This document shows, piece after piece, positions 25,928-34,793 of a stretch of DNA of 64,000 bases. The stretch lies in assembly GCA_016712865.1 (NCBI GenBank), contig JADJQH010000008.1, positions 124,001-188,000 on the forward strand. Reading direction: 5' to 3'. The stretch comes from Dokdonella sp. Its GTDB lineage: Bacteria; Pseudomonadota; Gammaproteobacteria; Xanthomonadales; Rhodanobacteraceae. Within the stretch, counting starts at the first letter, position 1; each line of letters starts with the position of its first letter. A program made the position numbers and the translations under genes. Below the pieces are notes generated by a model. That model made no database searches, was not told the DNA's origin, and saw only the letters and a list, made by a program, of their open reading frames with translations.

Positions 25928-26110
25928 GGCTTTTGTAGGAGGCCCTTCAGGGCCGATCAATCGCGCAACAATGCCAAGCATCGCGCCTGAAGGCGCTCCT
26001 ACAAGGGCAGATTGGGCTTTTGTAGGAGGCCCTTCAGGGCCGATCGGGTTTGCCAAAAGGTCGGTTGTAGGTCAGTTCAAGCGGCGAAGCCGCGGAATCG
26101 ACAATCTGGC
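25928..26110. repeat. REP-like palindrome array
   Basis: Three units of one family lie head to tail and inverted: TTGTAGGAGGCCCTTCAGGG near 25933, TCGCGCCTGAAGGCGCTCCT at 25981 and TTGTAGGAGGCCCTTCAGGG near 26020. They match the units at 4.8-5.0 kb. A unit of another family, GTAGGTCAGTTCAAGCGGCG, starts near 26067 and recurs near 59003. The gap lies between convergent genes. Confidence 0.8.
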
Positions 26111-26135
26111 GAGACCGCGGAACCGACACTCCCAC

Positions 26136-27059
26136 TCAGCGGTGTCCACGGCCCAGCAGATTGAGCAGCATGCGCTTGAGCGCGAGCATGCGCGTGCTGC
26201 GCGCATCACGGGCAATGCGCGCATCGCTTGAGGTGCGTTTGGCCTTCCTTGTCCAACGCCAGGCATCGCGGAAGCGATTGTCGAACACGGCGCCGCGTGC
26301 GTTGCGCAGGTAGGCTGCGGCCAGCGCGCGTTGGCGGTCAGCGAGTGGAACCTGGTTCTCCGCTGTGGCAACGGCGCGTTCGATTACCCGTGTGTAGTCA
26401 TCATAGGTGCGCGCCAGGGAAGAAAGCCCATCGTGTCCGCGGATCGCGCGCGCCAGGACTTCGTCGACCACGCCGATTGGCCACTTGCTGGCCACGCGCA
26501 AATGAAAATCCAGATCCTCGGCGGTGGCCAGGGCTTCGTCGAAGCCGCCGATATCGGCAACCACCTCGCGACGAAACATGGCCGATACCGGGGCCAGGGC
26601 CGGATCCTGCAAAACCTTGTCCAGCACCCAGCCGTCTTCGGGAATCACGTCGCGGCGACGGAAGCGGTCAATCGGACGACCTTCGCGATCCACGCGTTCG
26701 ACATCGCACAGCACCATGCCGAAATCCGCATGCGTTTCGAGGAACTCAAGCTGGCGCGCGGTCTTTTCCGGCATCCATTCATCGTCGCTGTCGAGCAGGG
26801 CAAAAAATCGTCCGCGCGCCATCGCCATGCCGCGGTTGCGCGCCGCCGAGACGCCCGCATTGGCTTGGCGAACGTAGACGATGCGGTCGCCAAACTCCGC
26901 GGCCAGCGCCTCGCCGGTGCCATCCGTGGAGCCGTCATCGACGACGATGATCTCCTCGACCGCACGGGTCTGCGCCAGTGCCGAGCGAATGGCGCGCATG
27001 ACCAGCTCGCGCCGGTTGTATGTCGGTATGATGGCTGAAACCACTGGAACTGCACCCAT
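26136..27059 (-). CDS. Family 2 glycosyltransferase
   Basis: About 307 residues with a GT-A fold: VSAIIPTYNRRELVMRAI at the start, EIIVVDDGSTDGTG for nucleotide binding and the metal-binding LLDSDDEW. A later GFDEALATAEDLDFHLR is the acceptor/catalytic region with ED. It should transfer a sugar from a nucleotide donor to the growing polysaccharide lipid intermediate at the inner face of the membrane. The start at 27059 shares the CATG at 27057-27060 with the divergent deacetylase; a further Met at 27077 would overlap that gene. The C-terminal 60 residues are basic and may touch the membrane. Confidence 0.8.
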   Translation of the reverse strand: MGAVPVVSAIIPTYNRRELVMRAIRSALAQTRAVEEIIVVDDGSTDGTGEALAAEFGDRIVYVRQANAGVSAARNRGMAMARGRFFALLDSDDEWMPEKTARQLEFLETHADFGMVLCDVERVDREGRPIDRFRRRDVIPEDGWVLDKVLQDPALAPVSAMFRREVVADIGGFDEALATAEDLDFHLRVASKWPIGVVDEVLARAIRGHDGLSSLARTYDDYTRVIERAVATAENQVPLADRQRALAAAYLRNARGAVFDNRFRDAWRWTRKAKRTSSDARIARDARSTRMLALKRMLLNLLGRGHR

Positions 27060-28182
27060 GCTGTCGGATCTCGTCAAGAAGTCTCTCTATGGTAGCGGGC
27101 TGCTCGGCCTGTACCACCGGTTTCGCAACCGGCGCAGCTTGACCGTGATCATGTTTCACCGGGTGATCGATCCCGCCGATCCGCGGTGGGCATCCTGTGA
27201 TCCGGACTACACCCTGGATGCCGCCCTGTTCGAGCGCTGCCTTGCATTCTTCAGTCGTCATTACAACGTGGTCTCCGCGGCGGATGTGCTGGCCGCGCGC
27301 AAGGGCGGGGCCAGCCTGCCGCCGCGTGCACTGCTCATCACCTTCGATGATGGCTGGAAGGACAACGCCGATTTCGCGCTGCCGCGCCTGCGCAAGGCGA
27401 ATATGCCGGCGCTGTTGTTCGTGGTGTCCGACGTGATCGGGCGGTGCCTGCCGTTCTTCCAGGAGCAGCTCATGGCGGGCTGGCGCCTCGGCAGGATCGA
27501 TGCCGAACGCTTGCTTCAAGTGACTGGGCAGAAGGTCGTGGCAGGGGAGGGTGCCCAGCGGTCCCTGCGCAAGGCGATTGCCGCGCTGGAACAATTGAGC
27601 GATGACGCGCGCGAATCCACGCTGGCCGATTTCGCCGAAGCCATGGATGACGGCCATCGGCACATGGTCGACGCCAAGGAAGTGGCCGCCCTGGAGCAGG
27701 GTGGCGTCGCCATTGGCCTGCATGGCAAGACGCATACCCCAATGACCCGTGCCACCAACCTGGATGCCGAACTGGCCGGTGCGCGCAAGGACGTAGCGGC
27801 GCATCTTGATCCACCCAACGCGCCGCAAACCATGTCGTTTCCGCACGGACGCTACACGCCAGCCATTGCCGAACGTGCACGCGAAGCCGGTTACGAACTG
27901 GTATTCACCAGCGACCCCGCGCTCAATCCGGTCAACGGCCGGCCCGGATGGTTGCTCGGTCGCGTGGGCTTCGAGCAATCCGGCATCGTCGATCGCGACG
28001 GAAACTTCCGCGCCGACCTGCTCGCCTTGCTGCTGTTCCGCAAACCCTTGCGCATGCTGGCCGCATTCAAGTCAACGCTGACTATTGCGATGCTGAACAA
28101 GCAAATTCTGCTCATGGTTCGACAAGCTCACCACGAACGGAATCTGATTTTCAGAGTTGCCTTGGTTCCCGCCCCGAATTGA
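27058..28182 (+). CDS. Polysaccharide deacetylase family protein
   Basis: The protein has 374 residues with a NodB-type fold. LTVIMFHRVI opens the domain, LLITFDDGWKDN carries the catalytic Asp and metal Asp, and GLHGKTHTP plus SFPHGRYTP are later motifs. Such enzymes remove N- or O-acetyl groups from surface polysaccharides. The last about 25 residues (ending in a VRQAHHERN-containing stretch) are encoded by a dispersed palindromic repeat, so the natural C-terminus was probably shorter. The start at 27058 has GGAA eight bases upstream; ATGs at 27028 and 27031 are in frame and possible. Confidence 0.8.
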   Translation: MLSDLVKKSLYGSGLLGLYHRFRNRRSLTVIMFHRVIDPADPRWASCDPDYTLDAALFERCLAFFSRHYNVVSAADVLAARKGGASLPPRALLITFDDGWKDNADFALPRLRKANMPALLFVVSDVIGRCLPFFQEQLMAGWRLGRIDAERLLQVTGQKVVAGEGAQRSLRKAIAALEQLSDDARESTLADFAEAMDDGHRHMVDAKEVAALEQGGVAIGLHGKTHTPMTRATNLDAELAGARKDVAAHLDPPNAPQTMSFPHGRYTPAIAERAREAGYELVFTSDPALNPVNGRPGWLLGRVGFEQSGIVDRDGNFRADLLALLLFRKPLRMLAAFKSTLTIAMLNKQILLMVRQAHHERNLIFRVALVPAPN

Positions 28183-28194
28183 AGGCGCGAGGAT

Positions 28195-28578
28195 TCAGCG
28201 CGGGAAAACTGAAACGAGTTTGATGCCCAGCCAGACCGCGGTGATGCCAAGCACGACGCTGGCGCCTGCGTACACCGTGGCTATCAGCCACTCACCGCGG
28301 CGCAGCAGCGTAACTGCGTCGATTCCAAACGCGGAAAAGGTGGTGAAGCCTCCCAGAAGTCCGCTGAACAGAAACAGCCGCGTGCCGGGGCCAAACATGT
28401 CATGCCGCTCGGCGAGACCGGCAAGCAGGCCGATGGCGAGGCAGCCCAGCACGTTGACCGAGAAGGTGCTGTAGGGAAAGCGTTGTTGCGCGGACAGATG
28501 CAGGACCAGGCCACCCAGCGTGTAGCGCAGGATGGAGCCAATGAAGCCACCGATTCCGACAAGCAGGAGGTTCTTCAT
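28195..28578 (-). CDS. crcB: Fluoride ion channel CrcB/FluC
   Basis: The protein has 127 residues, the normal size, with four membrane segments. The family motifs are complete: GGFIGSILRYTLGG at the start, STFSVNVLGC with the pore Asn, and GGFTTFSAFGIDA. CrcB exports fluoride as a dimeric inner-membrane channel. The start at 28578 gives the canonical MKNLLLVGIGGFIG; the frame remains open upstream but that part is not CrcB-like. No fluoride riboswitch was recognised in the short upstream stretch. It is a housekeeping gene in the polysaccharide region and overlaps nothing. Confidence 0.92.
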   Translation of the reverse strand: MKNLLLVGIGGFIGSILRYTLGGLVLHLSAQQRFPYSTFSVNVLGCLAIGLLAGLAERHDMFGPGTRLFLFSGLLGGFTTFSAFGIDAVTLLRRGEWLIATVYAGASVVLGITAVWLGIKLVSVFPR

Positions 28579-28705
28579 GTTCGCAAGGGCGGCACTCTCG
28601 AAAGTGGCACGGGACCAGGCTGCGCGGTGATCGTTCCAGGGTGGCATGCGGTTCTGCATCCGCGGTCCGGAGGCATCGGCTTGAATCAGGCGCCGTGTTT
28701 CGCCG

Positions 28706-29167
28706 TTACGCTTTCGAGCCAACGGCAAATTGATGGATTGACCTCGCGGCAAGGTACAGCAACACGCCGGCTGGCCCAAACAGGAACGTTGCCGGCAACG
28801 CCAGCACCAGCGGGATTCGGGATCGATTGCCCGTCAAGGCATCATCGACCATCCAGCGTCCAACCAGCAGATCGAATGCGAGGAAGTGCGTCCACGCGCC
28901 GAGCATCTTTCCCGGTGCCGCAAAAAGCATCTGCACCGCCTCCAGAGATTGGAATCCACCGCCCGGCGTTGAGCCCCAGTAGTGGCCGAGGAAAACGACG
29001 TAGGCAATGCACAGGAGGACGGGCACCACGCGACCGCTGCAAAACAGGATTGCAGCGCGGACCGGTCCCGGCCTCAAGGCGGCGGCAACCACCAGCCCCA
29101 TCCATCCAAGGATCGCCGCAATGCTCACGATTGAAAATGCTGTTTCGGCCATGTTGATATTGTCCAT
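28706..29167 (-). CDS. ABA4-like (DUF4281) membrane protein
   Basis: The protein has 153 residues and four or five membrane segments. APGKMLGAWTHFLAFDLLVGRWMVDDA is the hallmark of the ABA4-like family, with the later FLFGPAGVLLYLAAR. Plant ABA4 acts in neoxanthin formation; the bacterial members have no known function. The start at 29167 (MDNINMAETAF) is preferred because the upstream frame runs into a 98-bp repeat element. It lies upstream of crcB on the same strand with a 127-base gap. Confidence 0.75.
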   Translation of the reverse strand: MDNINMAETAFSIVSIAAILGWMGLVVAAALRPGPVRAAILFCSGRVVPVLLCIAYVVFLGHYWGSTPGGGFQSLEAVQMLFAAPGKMLGAWTHFLAFDLLVGRWMVDDALTGNRSRIPLVLALPATFLFGPAGVLLYLAARSIHQFAVGSKA

Positions 29168-29219
29168 GTGAGCACGGTTGTGACGCCCTGGAATGGCGTG
29201 GTGCCATCGCCAAGGAACC

Positions 29220-29317
29220 TCTGAACAAGTACGGAACTCATTCGTCGCGAGCAAGCTCGCTCCCACAAAATCAAGCAATGGTGGGAGCGAGCTTGCTCGC
29301 GACAATACTTGTTCAGA
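29220..29317. repeat. 98-bp MITE/REPIN-like element, copy 1
   Basis: The ends TCTGAACAAGTA and TACTTGTTCAGA are inverted repeats. Inside, TCGCGAGCAAGCTCGCTCCC and GGGAGCGAGCTTGCTCGCGA face each other, making a paired-REP structure. The sequence is the exact reverse complement of the element at 34794-34891. Similarity continues a few bases outside both ends (GGAA on the left, TTCC on the right), so the full unit may be about 106 bp. Confidence 0.85.
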
Positions 29318-29368
29318 GCTTCCCCGGGGAATTTGATTCGGCCATGCTCCCGCATCGCGGAATCGGGG

Positions 29369-30418
29369 TTATTCGTCTTCGTCGGCAGAGGTGAAATACA
29401 GGTCTGCGGAGGATGCATCGCGTCCATCGCTCCATTTGCCGAACACGGTGCGTTGGCTGCGAACCAGGAAGCCCGTGGCCTGCCAGCCGGCGAGACGTTC
29501 GGCTCGGGTGGCCATCTCGACCGATACGGCAACATGGCCCGCGGCGCCTGCGGCGCGCAACAGGGCATCGACGTGGGGCCGGCTCATGCCCTGGGCGGCA
29601 GTGATGCTCCAGAAATCGCGAACGTGCAGGATGTCCTCATGCACCTGGCAAGCAAACCAGGCGAGAAGCGTGTCATTCGCATCGCTGAGCAGCAGGTAAC
29701 GGGTCTTTTCCAGCGGGCAAGCATCAAAGCGCCAACGCGCAAAGGCCGCATCGCGTATGGCGAACACACCTTGCGTAGGCGCGGAAGCTTGCCACAGCGC
29801 ATCGAAGCGCGCATCGACGAGGTCGCTCCACTGCGCATGCAGGCGCACGTCGGAGCGCGAGCGCCAGCCATCACGCAGGCGCACGCCCATATCGACAAAC
29901 ACGCCTGCGATGGCGGCCAGCGGCTTGGGCATGCGTCGCGCAAGATACGTCGAGTGGCGCAACACGCGCACATGGCGCAGGATCTCGCCGAGCTTGCCGT
30001 AACCCACGCGCTTGAACACCGGTGCGGCCTTGGGGTTGGGAAAACCGTAGAGCAGGGCGAAACGTTTTCCTGCGGTTTCCGCCAATGCCGTTTGCAGGGT
30101 CATGGCCGGACCGAGTGATCGATGCTGCGGACGGACGGCGAGATCAACCAACAGGCCCGCGTTACCCGCCGCGCCATCGACCTGCATGCGCCGTGCGGCA
30201 GCCACGGCCACGCCAACCGGTGCCGCTTCGGATTCGTGTCGCAGCAGACAGACACTCGGCGCACCAAACGGACAGTCGCGATAGAACCAGTCGAACTTGG
30301 CCAGCATGCGCGCCTCGTCGCCGAGATTGCCACGCCACAAGGCCAGCATGGCCTCGCGATTCCGGCCCACATCGCCTTGCTCGACGGTGTAGGGCAAAGG
30401 CGCCGCGTCGCTGCTCAA
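29369..30418 (-). CDS. GNAT-fold acyltransferase, last gene of the ACP/ligase/NadE operon
   Basis: The protein has 349 residues. The N-half has the acetyltransferase pattern AGLLVDLAVRPQHRSLGPAMTLQTAL, matching the acyl-CoA or acyl-ACP binding loop, followed by FALLYGFPNPKAAPVFKRVGYGK. The C-half looks like a second, weaker GNAT-like domain (LLAWFACQVHEDILHVRDFW). The start is a TTG at 30418 that overlaps the NadE-like stop (TTGA). It should move an acyl group to an amine, perhaps of an amino sugar; using the ACP-bound acyl group as donor is inference. Confidence 0.7.
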   Translation of the reverse strand: MSSDAAPLPYTVEQGDVGRNREAMLALWRGNLGDEARMLAKFDWFYRDCPFGAPSVCLLRHESEAAPVGVAVAAARRMQVDGAAGNAGLLVDLAVRPQHRSLGPAMTLQTALAETAGKRFALLYGFPNPKAAPVFKRVGYGKLGEILRHVRVLRHSTYLARRMPKPLAAIAGVFVDMGVRLRDGWRSRSDVRLHAQWSDLVDARFDALWQASAPTQGVFAIRDAAFARWRFDACPLEKTRYLLLSDANDTLLAWFACQVHEDILHVRDFWSITAAQGMSRPHVDALLRAAGAAGHVAVSVEMATRAERLAGWQATGFLVRSQRTVFGKWSDGRDASSADLYFTSADEDE

Positions 30419-31404
30419 TGCGGCAGGTCCAGCTCGTTGACTTCGCCGACCAGGATCGGCGCGCGATGCATGTAGCGGGTGGTGCGGCGCTTGGCCGCGA
30501 TGTCCGCATAGACCGCCTCGGCACGCGCTTCGGGAATCTCCAGCACACGGGCCAGTTCACTTGCCGGAATCTGGTGGTTAAGCGACCACAACGCCAGATC
30601 CATGGCTCGGTAGGGCAGGGCGAAGTAGAACTCGTCCTGACCCTGCTCCAGGCTGTAGGTATCGGTGGTCGGGATCGCCGCGCACACACGCTCGGGCAGG
30701 CCGAGGAAACGCGCCATGCCGTACACCTGTGTCTTGTACAGATGCGCGATGGGTTTCACGTCGGCCGCACCATCGCCGTTCTTGACGAAGAAACCCTGGT
30801 CGTATTCGAGTCGGTTCGGCGTGCCGACCACGGCGTAGTTGAGACGGTCGGCGTGGAAGTATTCGAGGTTCTTGCGGATGCGTTGCTTGAAGTTGGTGGC
30901 GGCGACAATCTGCAGGTATTCGCTCAGTCCCAGCGGGCGTTCAACCGCGTCGCCGGACGGTGAGGCCGCGACCAGCTTGAAACGGTTGATCTGGCCGTCG
31001 ATGCCGCCTTCGATGACGATCTTGAAGCGCCAGCCTTCGCCATATTCCGGCAGCGCGCGGCGCACCGCTTCGTCGCGTGCCCGGTAGCAGCCGATGGCCG
31101 CAAGCGCAGGCGCAATGTCGACGGTCTCGACGCGGATGCCCAGGTGCGAGGCGAGGATGTTGGCGCGTGCAGCGCTGTCATCCGAGGAATCGCGTTCGGG
31201 CAGAATCAGCGCAAACACCCGCTCCGGGCCGAGCGCACGCACGGCCAGGGCGACACTGCACGAGCTGTCGATGCCGCCGGATATGGCCACCACCAGTCCG
31301 CGCTTGTGCAGCTCGCGTGCGGTTACTTCGCGCAGGCGCTGGGCGATGCGGTCGGCTTCCTTCTGGTAATCGATGTCGAGTACGTTCCAGTCCAGCTTTG
31401 TCAC
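30415..31404 (-). CDS. NAD synthase-like (NadE family) ATP-dependent amide synthetase
   Basis: The protein has 329 residues. The ATP pyrophosphatase loop SGGIDSS lies at 42-48, and GTPNRLEYDQGFFVKNGDGAAD matches the NadE active-site region. There is no glutaminase domain, so it would use free ammonia. The start is a GTG at 31404 with GGAGG about five bases upstream, overlapping the ligase stop (GTGA). Its tight coupling to ACP, acyl-AMP ligase and GNAT genes argues that it makes an amide of a polymer or acyl intermediate rather than NAD; that is inference, and a true NAD synthetase remains possible. Confidence 0.8.
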   Translation of the reverse strand: MTKLDWNVLDIDYQKEADRIAQRLREVTARELHKRGLVVAISGGIDSSCSVALAVRALGPERVFALILPERDSSDDSAARANILASHLGIRVETVDIAPALAAIGCYRARDEAVRRALPEYGEGWRFKIVIEGGIDGQINRFKLVAASPSGDAVERPLGLSEYLQIVAATNFKQRIRKNLEYFHADRLNYAVVGTPNRLEYDQGFFVKNGDGAADVKPIAHLYKTQVYGMARFLGLPERVCAAIPTTDTYSLEQGQDEFYFALPYRAMDLALWSLNHQIPASELARVLEIPEARAEAVYADIAAKRRTTRYMHRAPILVGEVNELDLPH

Positions 31405-32933
31405 GGGGCCTCCTGCGAAACGGTTGGCTTGCTCAATTCGGTTCGACGCACCTTGCCCGATGCAGTTTTCGGCAAGCTGTCGACGAAGGTGATGATCTTG
31501 GGAATCTTGTAGGCGGCCAGGCGCTCGCGGCAATGCGCCTTGACCTTGAGTTCGTTCAACACGGCCGAAGGCGCGCACACGATGACCGCCTTGATGACCT
31601 GTCCGAGGGTGTCGTCGTCGACACCGAGCACGGCCACTTCACCAACTTCCGGCAGTTCGGCCAGCACTTCCTCGACATCCTTTGGATGCACGCGATGAGC
31701 GCCGGTCTTGATCATGTCGCTGCGCCGGCCAGACAGGAACAAGTAGCCATCGGCATCGATGTGGCCCATGTCGCCGGTCTTGAGCCAGCCATCCTTGAGC
31801 ACGCCGACGCTCGCTTCCGGGTTGCGCCAATAGCCCAGCATCACATTGGGTCCGCGTGCGAACACTTCCCCCACCTCGAGCGCGGCAGCCACGGTGCCCG
31901 CTTCGGTGCGCACTTCGAGTTCCACGCCGGGAATCGGAATGCCGACCGAACCCTGCTTTTCGGCAAAGCGTTCGGGTGGCAACCAGGCCAGCCGGGCCGT
32001 GGCTTCCGTCTGGCCATACATGATGAACAGGCGCGCCTGTGGAATCGCCTCGTGCAGGCGCTGGGCAACCGCCGGCGCCATCGCGCCACCGGCCTGGGTG
32101 AGGTAGCGCAGCGATGACAAGTCGTAGTCGGCAAGCGGCACGCGGTTGAGCAGCAACAGGAAGGTCGAGGGCACGCCGGAGAAGCCGCTGACCTTTTCGC
32201 GCGCCAAGGTCTCCACCATCAAGTGCGGAAACACCAGGTTCTGTTCGATGACCAGATACGCGCCGCTGGCCAGGTGCGTATGCAGCACCGACTGGCCGTA
32301 GGAATAGTAGAAGGGCAGCACGGTGACGATGCTGTCATCCTTGTTCAACTCGAGGTAGCCAATGATGGAATCGACATTGGCGGCGAGGTTGGCATGGCTG
32401 AGCATCACGCCCTTGGGTGCGCCGGTGGTGCCCGAGGTATAGAGGATCATCGCCAGCGCGTGATCATTGCCCTCCGGCGCGTTCGCCGTGGCCGATTGCG
32501 CGATGGCCTGTTCCCAGCTGAGCGCCCCGTGCCCGGTGGCATGACCACCAACGAGGATGCGGATCAGGTCGGGTCCGATTGCAGTACACGCGGCCTGTGC
32601 ATCGGCATGATCGTGCGCGTGCACCACGCAGCGCGCTTCGCAGTGCCGCAACCAGGGTTCAAGATCGCGCGGGCGTGCTTGCGCATTGAGGGGAACGACC
32701 ACCGCTTCGGCGAGCCAGCAGCCATAGCAGGCAACCACGGCCTCGATGCAGTTGGACAAGATGACGGCAACCCGGTCACCCCGCGAGACGCCCGATGATT
32801 CCAGGCTCTGTGCAAATGCGCAGGCCTGCGCCCACAGCGAGGAATAGTCGATGCGGCGCTCACCCTCGGCAATGGCACGACGCCCCGGCTCGTCGAGCGC
32901 GTGGTGTTGCAGTCGTGAACTGAGCGAGCGCAT
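31401..32933 (-). CDS. AMP-dependent acyl/aminoacyl ligase
   Basis: This 510-residue ANL enzyme has YTSGTTGAPKG near 165, the A5-like YGQTEATARL, the hinge TGDMGHIDADGYLFLSGR and the C-terminal SGKVRR with the catalytic Lys. It should activate an acid with ATP and load it on the ACP encoded just upstream (the gap is 11 bases). The stop overlaps the NadE-like start. It differs from the ligase at 3.2 kb in sequence, so this is a second, parallel activation system in the region. The substrate cannot be read. Confidence 0.85.
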   Translation of the reverse strand: MRSLSSRLQHHALDEPGRRAIAEGERRIDYSSLWAQACAFAQSLESSGVSRGDRVAVILSNCIEAVVACYGCWLAEAVVVPLNAQARPRDLEPWLRHCEARCVVHAHDHADAQAACTAIGPDLIRILVGGHATGHGALSWEQAIAQSATANAPEGNDHALAMILYTSGTTGAPKGVMLSHANLAANVDSIIGYLELNKDDSIVTVLPFYYSYGQSVLHTHLASGAYLVIEQNLVFPHLMVETLAREKVSGFSGVPSTFLLLLNRVPLADYDLSSLRYLTQAGGAMAPAVAQRLHEAIPQARLFIMYGQTEATARLAWLPPERFAEKQGSVGIPIPGVELEVRTEAGTVAAALEVGEVFARGPNVMLGYWRNPEASVGVLKDGWLKTGDMGHIDADGYLFLSGRRSDMIKTGAHRVHPKDVEEVLAELPEVGEVAVLGVDDDTLGQVIKAVIVCAPSAVLNELKVKAHCRERLAAYKIPKIITFVDSLPKTASGKVRRTELSKPTVSQEAP

Positions 32934-32944
32934 CGCGGATCCGC

Positions 32945-33193
32945 TCAGGCGGCCAGTTTCCTGGCAACGAAGGCACCGATGGCGTCGATGGAATCGAAAT
33001 TGGCCGGGATCATCTCCGCGTTTTCCACCTTGATCGCACAGGTTTCTTCCAGATGCGAGATCAGCTCCAGCATGCCGGTCGAGTCGACAATACCCTTCTG
33101 GATCAGCGAATCGCCGTTGGCCAGGGCGTTTTCATCGTCGGTAAACAGGAAATTTTCCAGCACGAACCGCTTGATCTGCTTCTTGTGATCCAT
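32945..33193 (-). CDS. Acyl carrier protein, first gene of a minus-strand operon
   Basis: The protein has 82 residues and the standard ACP layout, with the phosphopantetheine site GIVDSTGMLEL (Ser38) and a final helix AIGAFVARKLAA. The site sits at the same residue number as in the ACP at 2.9 kb. The start at MDHKKQ (33193) gives normal ACP length; the same frame stays open far upstream only as the antisense of the lipoprotein gene. Downstream follow ligase, NadE-like and GNAT genes with 11-base or overlapping spacing. Confidence 0.85.
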   Translation of the reverse strand: MDHKKQIKRFVLENFLFTDDENALANGDSLIQKGIVDSTGMLELISHLEETCAIKVENAEMIPANFDSIDAIGAFVARKLAA

Positions 33194-33466
33194 CGAATGG
33201 GTCCCGCCCCTGACTGGTTTCTGCAACGACAGCAGCCGGAGCCTTTGCAGCCCGCTACTGCGCCATCCCGAACTGCCGCTGGTACCCGTTGATCGGCCGC
33301 AGGTTCGCGGCGGAGCTGCACGGGCTCCGATGGAGATTTCCATCGACACGGCAATCCGCAACTTTACACCATGCGGCGGCCTTGGCCGAGTGGTAGCCCG
33401 GATGCACCGCGGCGGCGAATTGGCTAAGGTTCGGATTCGCCCACACGTCCGGCCGAGGAGTCCCTC

Positions 33467-34672
33467 ATGCGTTTCCTGCCCCTGTTGCCGATACTGCTCC
33501 TTGCAATCTCCGGATGCCGTTTGCATGCCGGTGCGCCCGAACGGCCGCAGCCGGTGGTTGCCGGGTACAGCCAGGATGTCGAAGTGGACAGCGAGCGCGG
33601 CAGGATCCGCATCACAGAACTGACGCGCGGACTGGAGAATCCGTGGAGCCTGGCCCTGCTCCCCGATGGCGACATGCTGGTAAGCGAACGGCCCGGACGC
33701 CTGTTGAAACTCGATGCCAAGGGCAACCTGCTCGCCCAAATCGAGGGCTTGCCAACGATCTTCGTTGATGGCCAGGCTGGACTTCTGGATGTCGTGCCTG
33801 CGCCGGATTTCGCCAGCAGCAAACTCGTCTACCTGTCCTTTGCCAAACCCAACCTGCGTGGCAACCTTGCAGGAACCGCGGTGTTTCGCGCGCGACTGGA
33901 AGGCAACGCGCTGGTGGACGGCAAGGTGATCTACGAACAGGAACCCAAGCTTTCCAGCGGCACGCATGTCGGCTCGCGCCTGGTGTTCGACGGCAGGGGA
34001 CACCTGTTCGTGACCCAGGGCGAAAACAACAAGCGCCCCACGGCGCAGGATCTGGACAAGCTGCAGGGCAAGCTGGTGCGCTTGAATCTCGATGGCAGCA
34101 TTCCCGCCGACAATCCTTTCGTCGGGCGCGAAGGCGTGCGTCCGGAAATCTGGTCCTACGGGCATCGCAACATGCAAGGTGGCGCGCTCAATCCCTGGAG
34201 CGGGCAGGTGTGGACCAGCGAACACGGCCCAAAGGGAGGCGATGAGATCAATATCCCCGAGGCCGGCAAGAACTACGGCTGGCCCATCATCACCTATGGC
34301 ATCAACTACAACGGCGAAGTCATTCCCGAAGCCAGCGGAACCTCCGCGCCCGGCATGGAGCAGCCGCATCACTACTGGAAGGTTTCGCCAGCGCTGAGTG
34401 GCATGGCCTTCCATGACAACGCGGAAGTGCCGGGCTGGAAGGGCAACCTGTTCCTCGGTTCGCTGGCCCAGACCTGCCTTATCCGCCTTGAGCTGGACGG
34501 TGATCGCATCGTCCACGAGGAACGCCTTCTGTCCGATCGCGGTGAGCGTATCCGCGACGTACGCGTGGGGTCGGGGGGTGATGTCTACGTGTTGACCGAC
34601 GCACCCAATGGCAAGTTGCTGCGTATCTCGCTCATGCCGGCGAAGGCCGATGCCAATCCACAACCGGATTGA
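33467..34672 (+). CDS. Lipoprotein PQQ-dependent sugar dehydrogenase-like (YliI/Asd type)
   Basis: The protein has 401 residues. A lipoprotein signal ends in LLAISGC, with Cys17 as lipid-attachment site. The propeller motifs of soluble aldose sugar dehydrogenases follow: NPWSLALLPDGDMLVSERPG, GTHVGSRLVFDGRGHLFVTQG, IWSYGHRNMQG and SEHGPKGGDEIN. Such enzymes oxidise aldoses with PQQ in the periplasm. Asp at the +2 position is absent (Arg follows Cys), so outer-membrane sorting by the Lol system is expected. It is divergent from the ACP operon. Confidence 0.85.
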   Translation: MRFLPLLPILLLAISGCRLHAGAPERPQPVVAGYSQDVEVDSERGRIRITELTRGLENPWSLALLPDGDMLVSERPGRLLKLDAKGNLLAQIEGLPTIFVDGQAGLLDVVPAPDFASSKLVYLSFAKPNLRGNLAGTAVFRARLEGNALVDGKVIYEQEPKLSSGTHVGSRLVFDGRGHLFVTQGENNKRPTAQDLDKLQGKLVRLNLDGSIPADNPFVGREGVRPEIWSYGHRNMQGGALNPWSGQVWTSEHGPKGGDEINIPEAGKNYGWPIITYGINYNGEVIPEASGTSAPGMEQPHHYWKVSPALSGMAFHDNAEVPGWKGNLFLGSLAQTCLIRLELDGDRIVHEERLLSDRGERIRDVRVGSGGDVYVLTDAPNGKLLRISLMPAKADANPQPD

Positions 34673-34793
34673 AATTGCCACGCCGGATAGGTCGACTTTC
34701 AACCCGATGCTGTTGCGTGATGAAGATGGCGTGTCGGACTGAAGTCCGACCTACAACCGGCCTACAACCGACCTGTGCGCAACCCAAGGAAGG

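Noticed and set aside
28380-28580. Fluoride riboswitch before crcB
   Set aside because: No convincing pseudoknot core was seen in the sequence just upstream of the crcB start.
33194-34702. Upstream extension of the minus-strand ACP frame to 585 residues
   Set aside because: Only the last 82 residues are ACP-like; the rest is antisense to the lipoprotein dehydrogenase gene.
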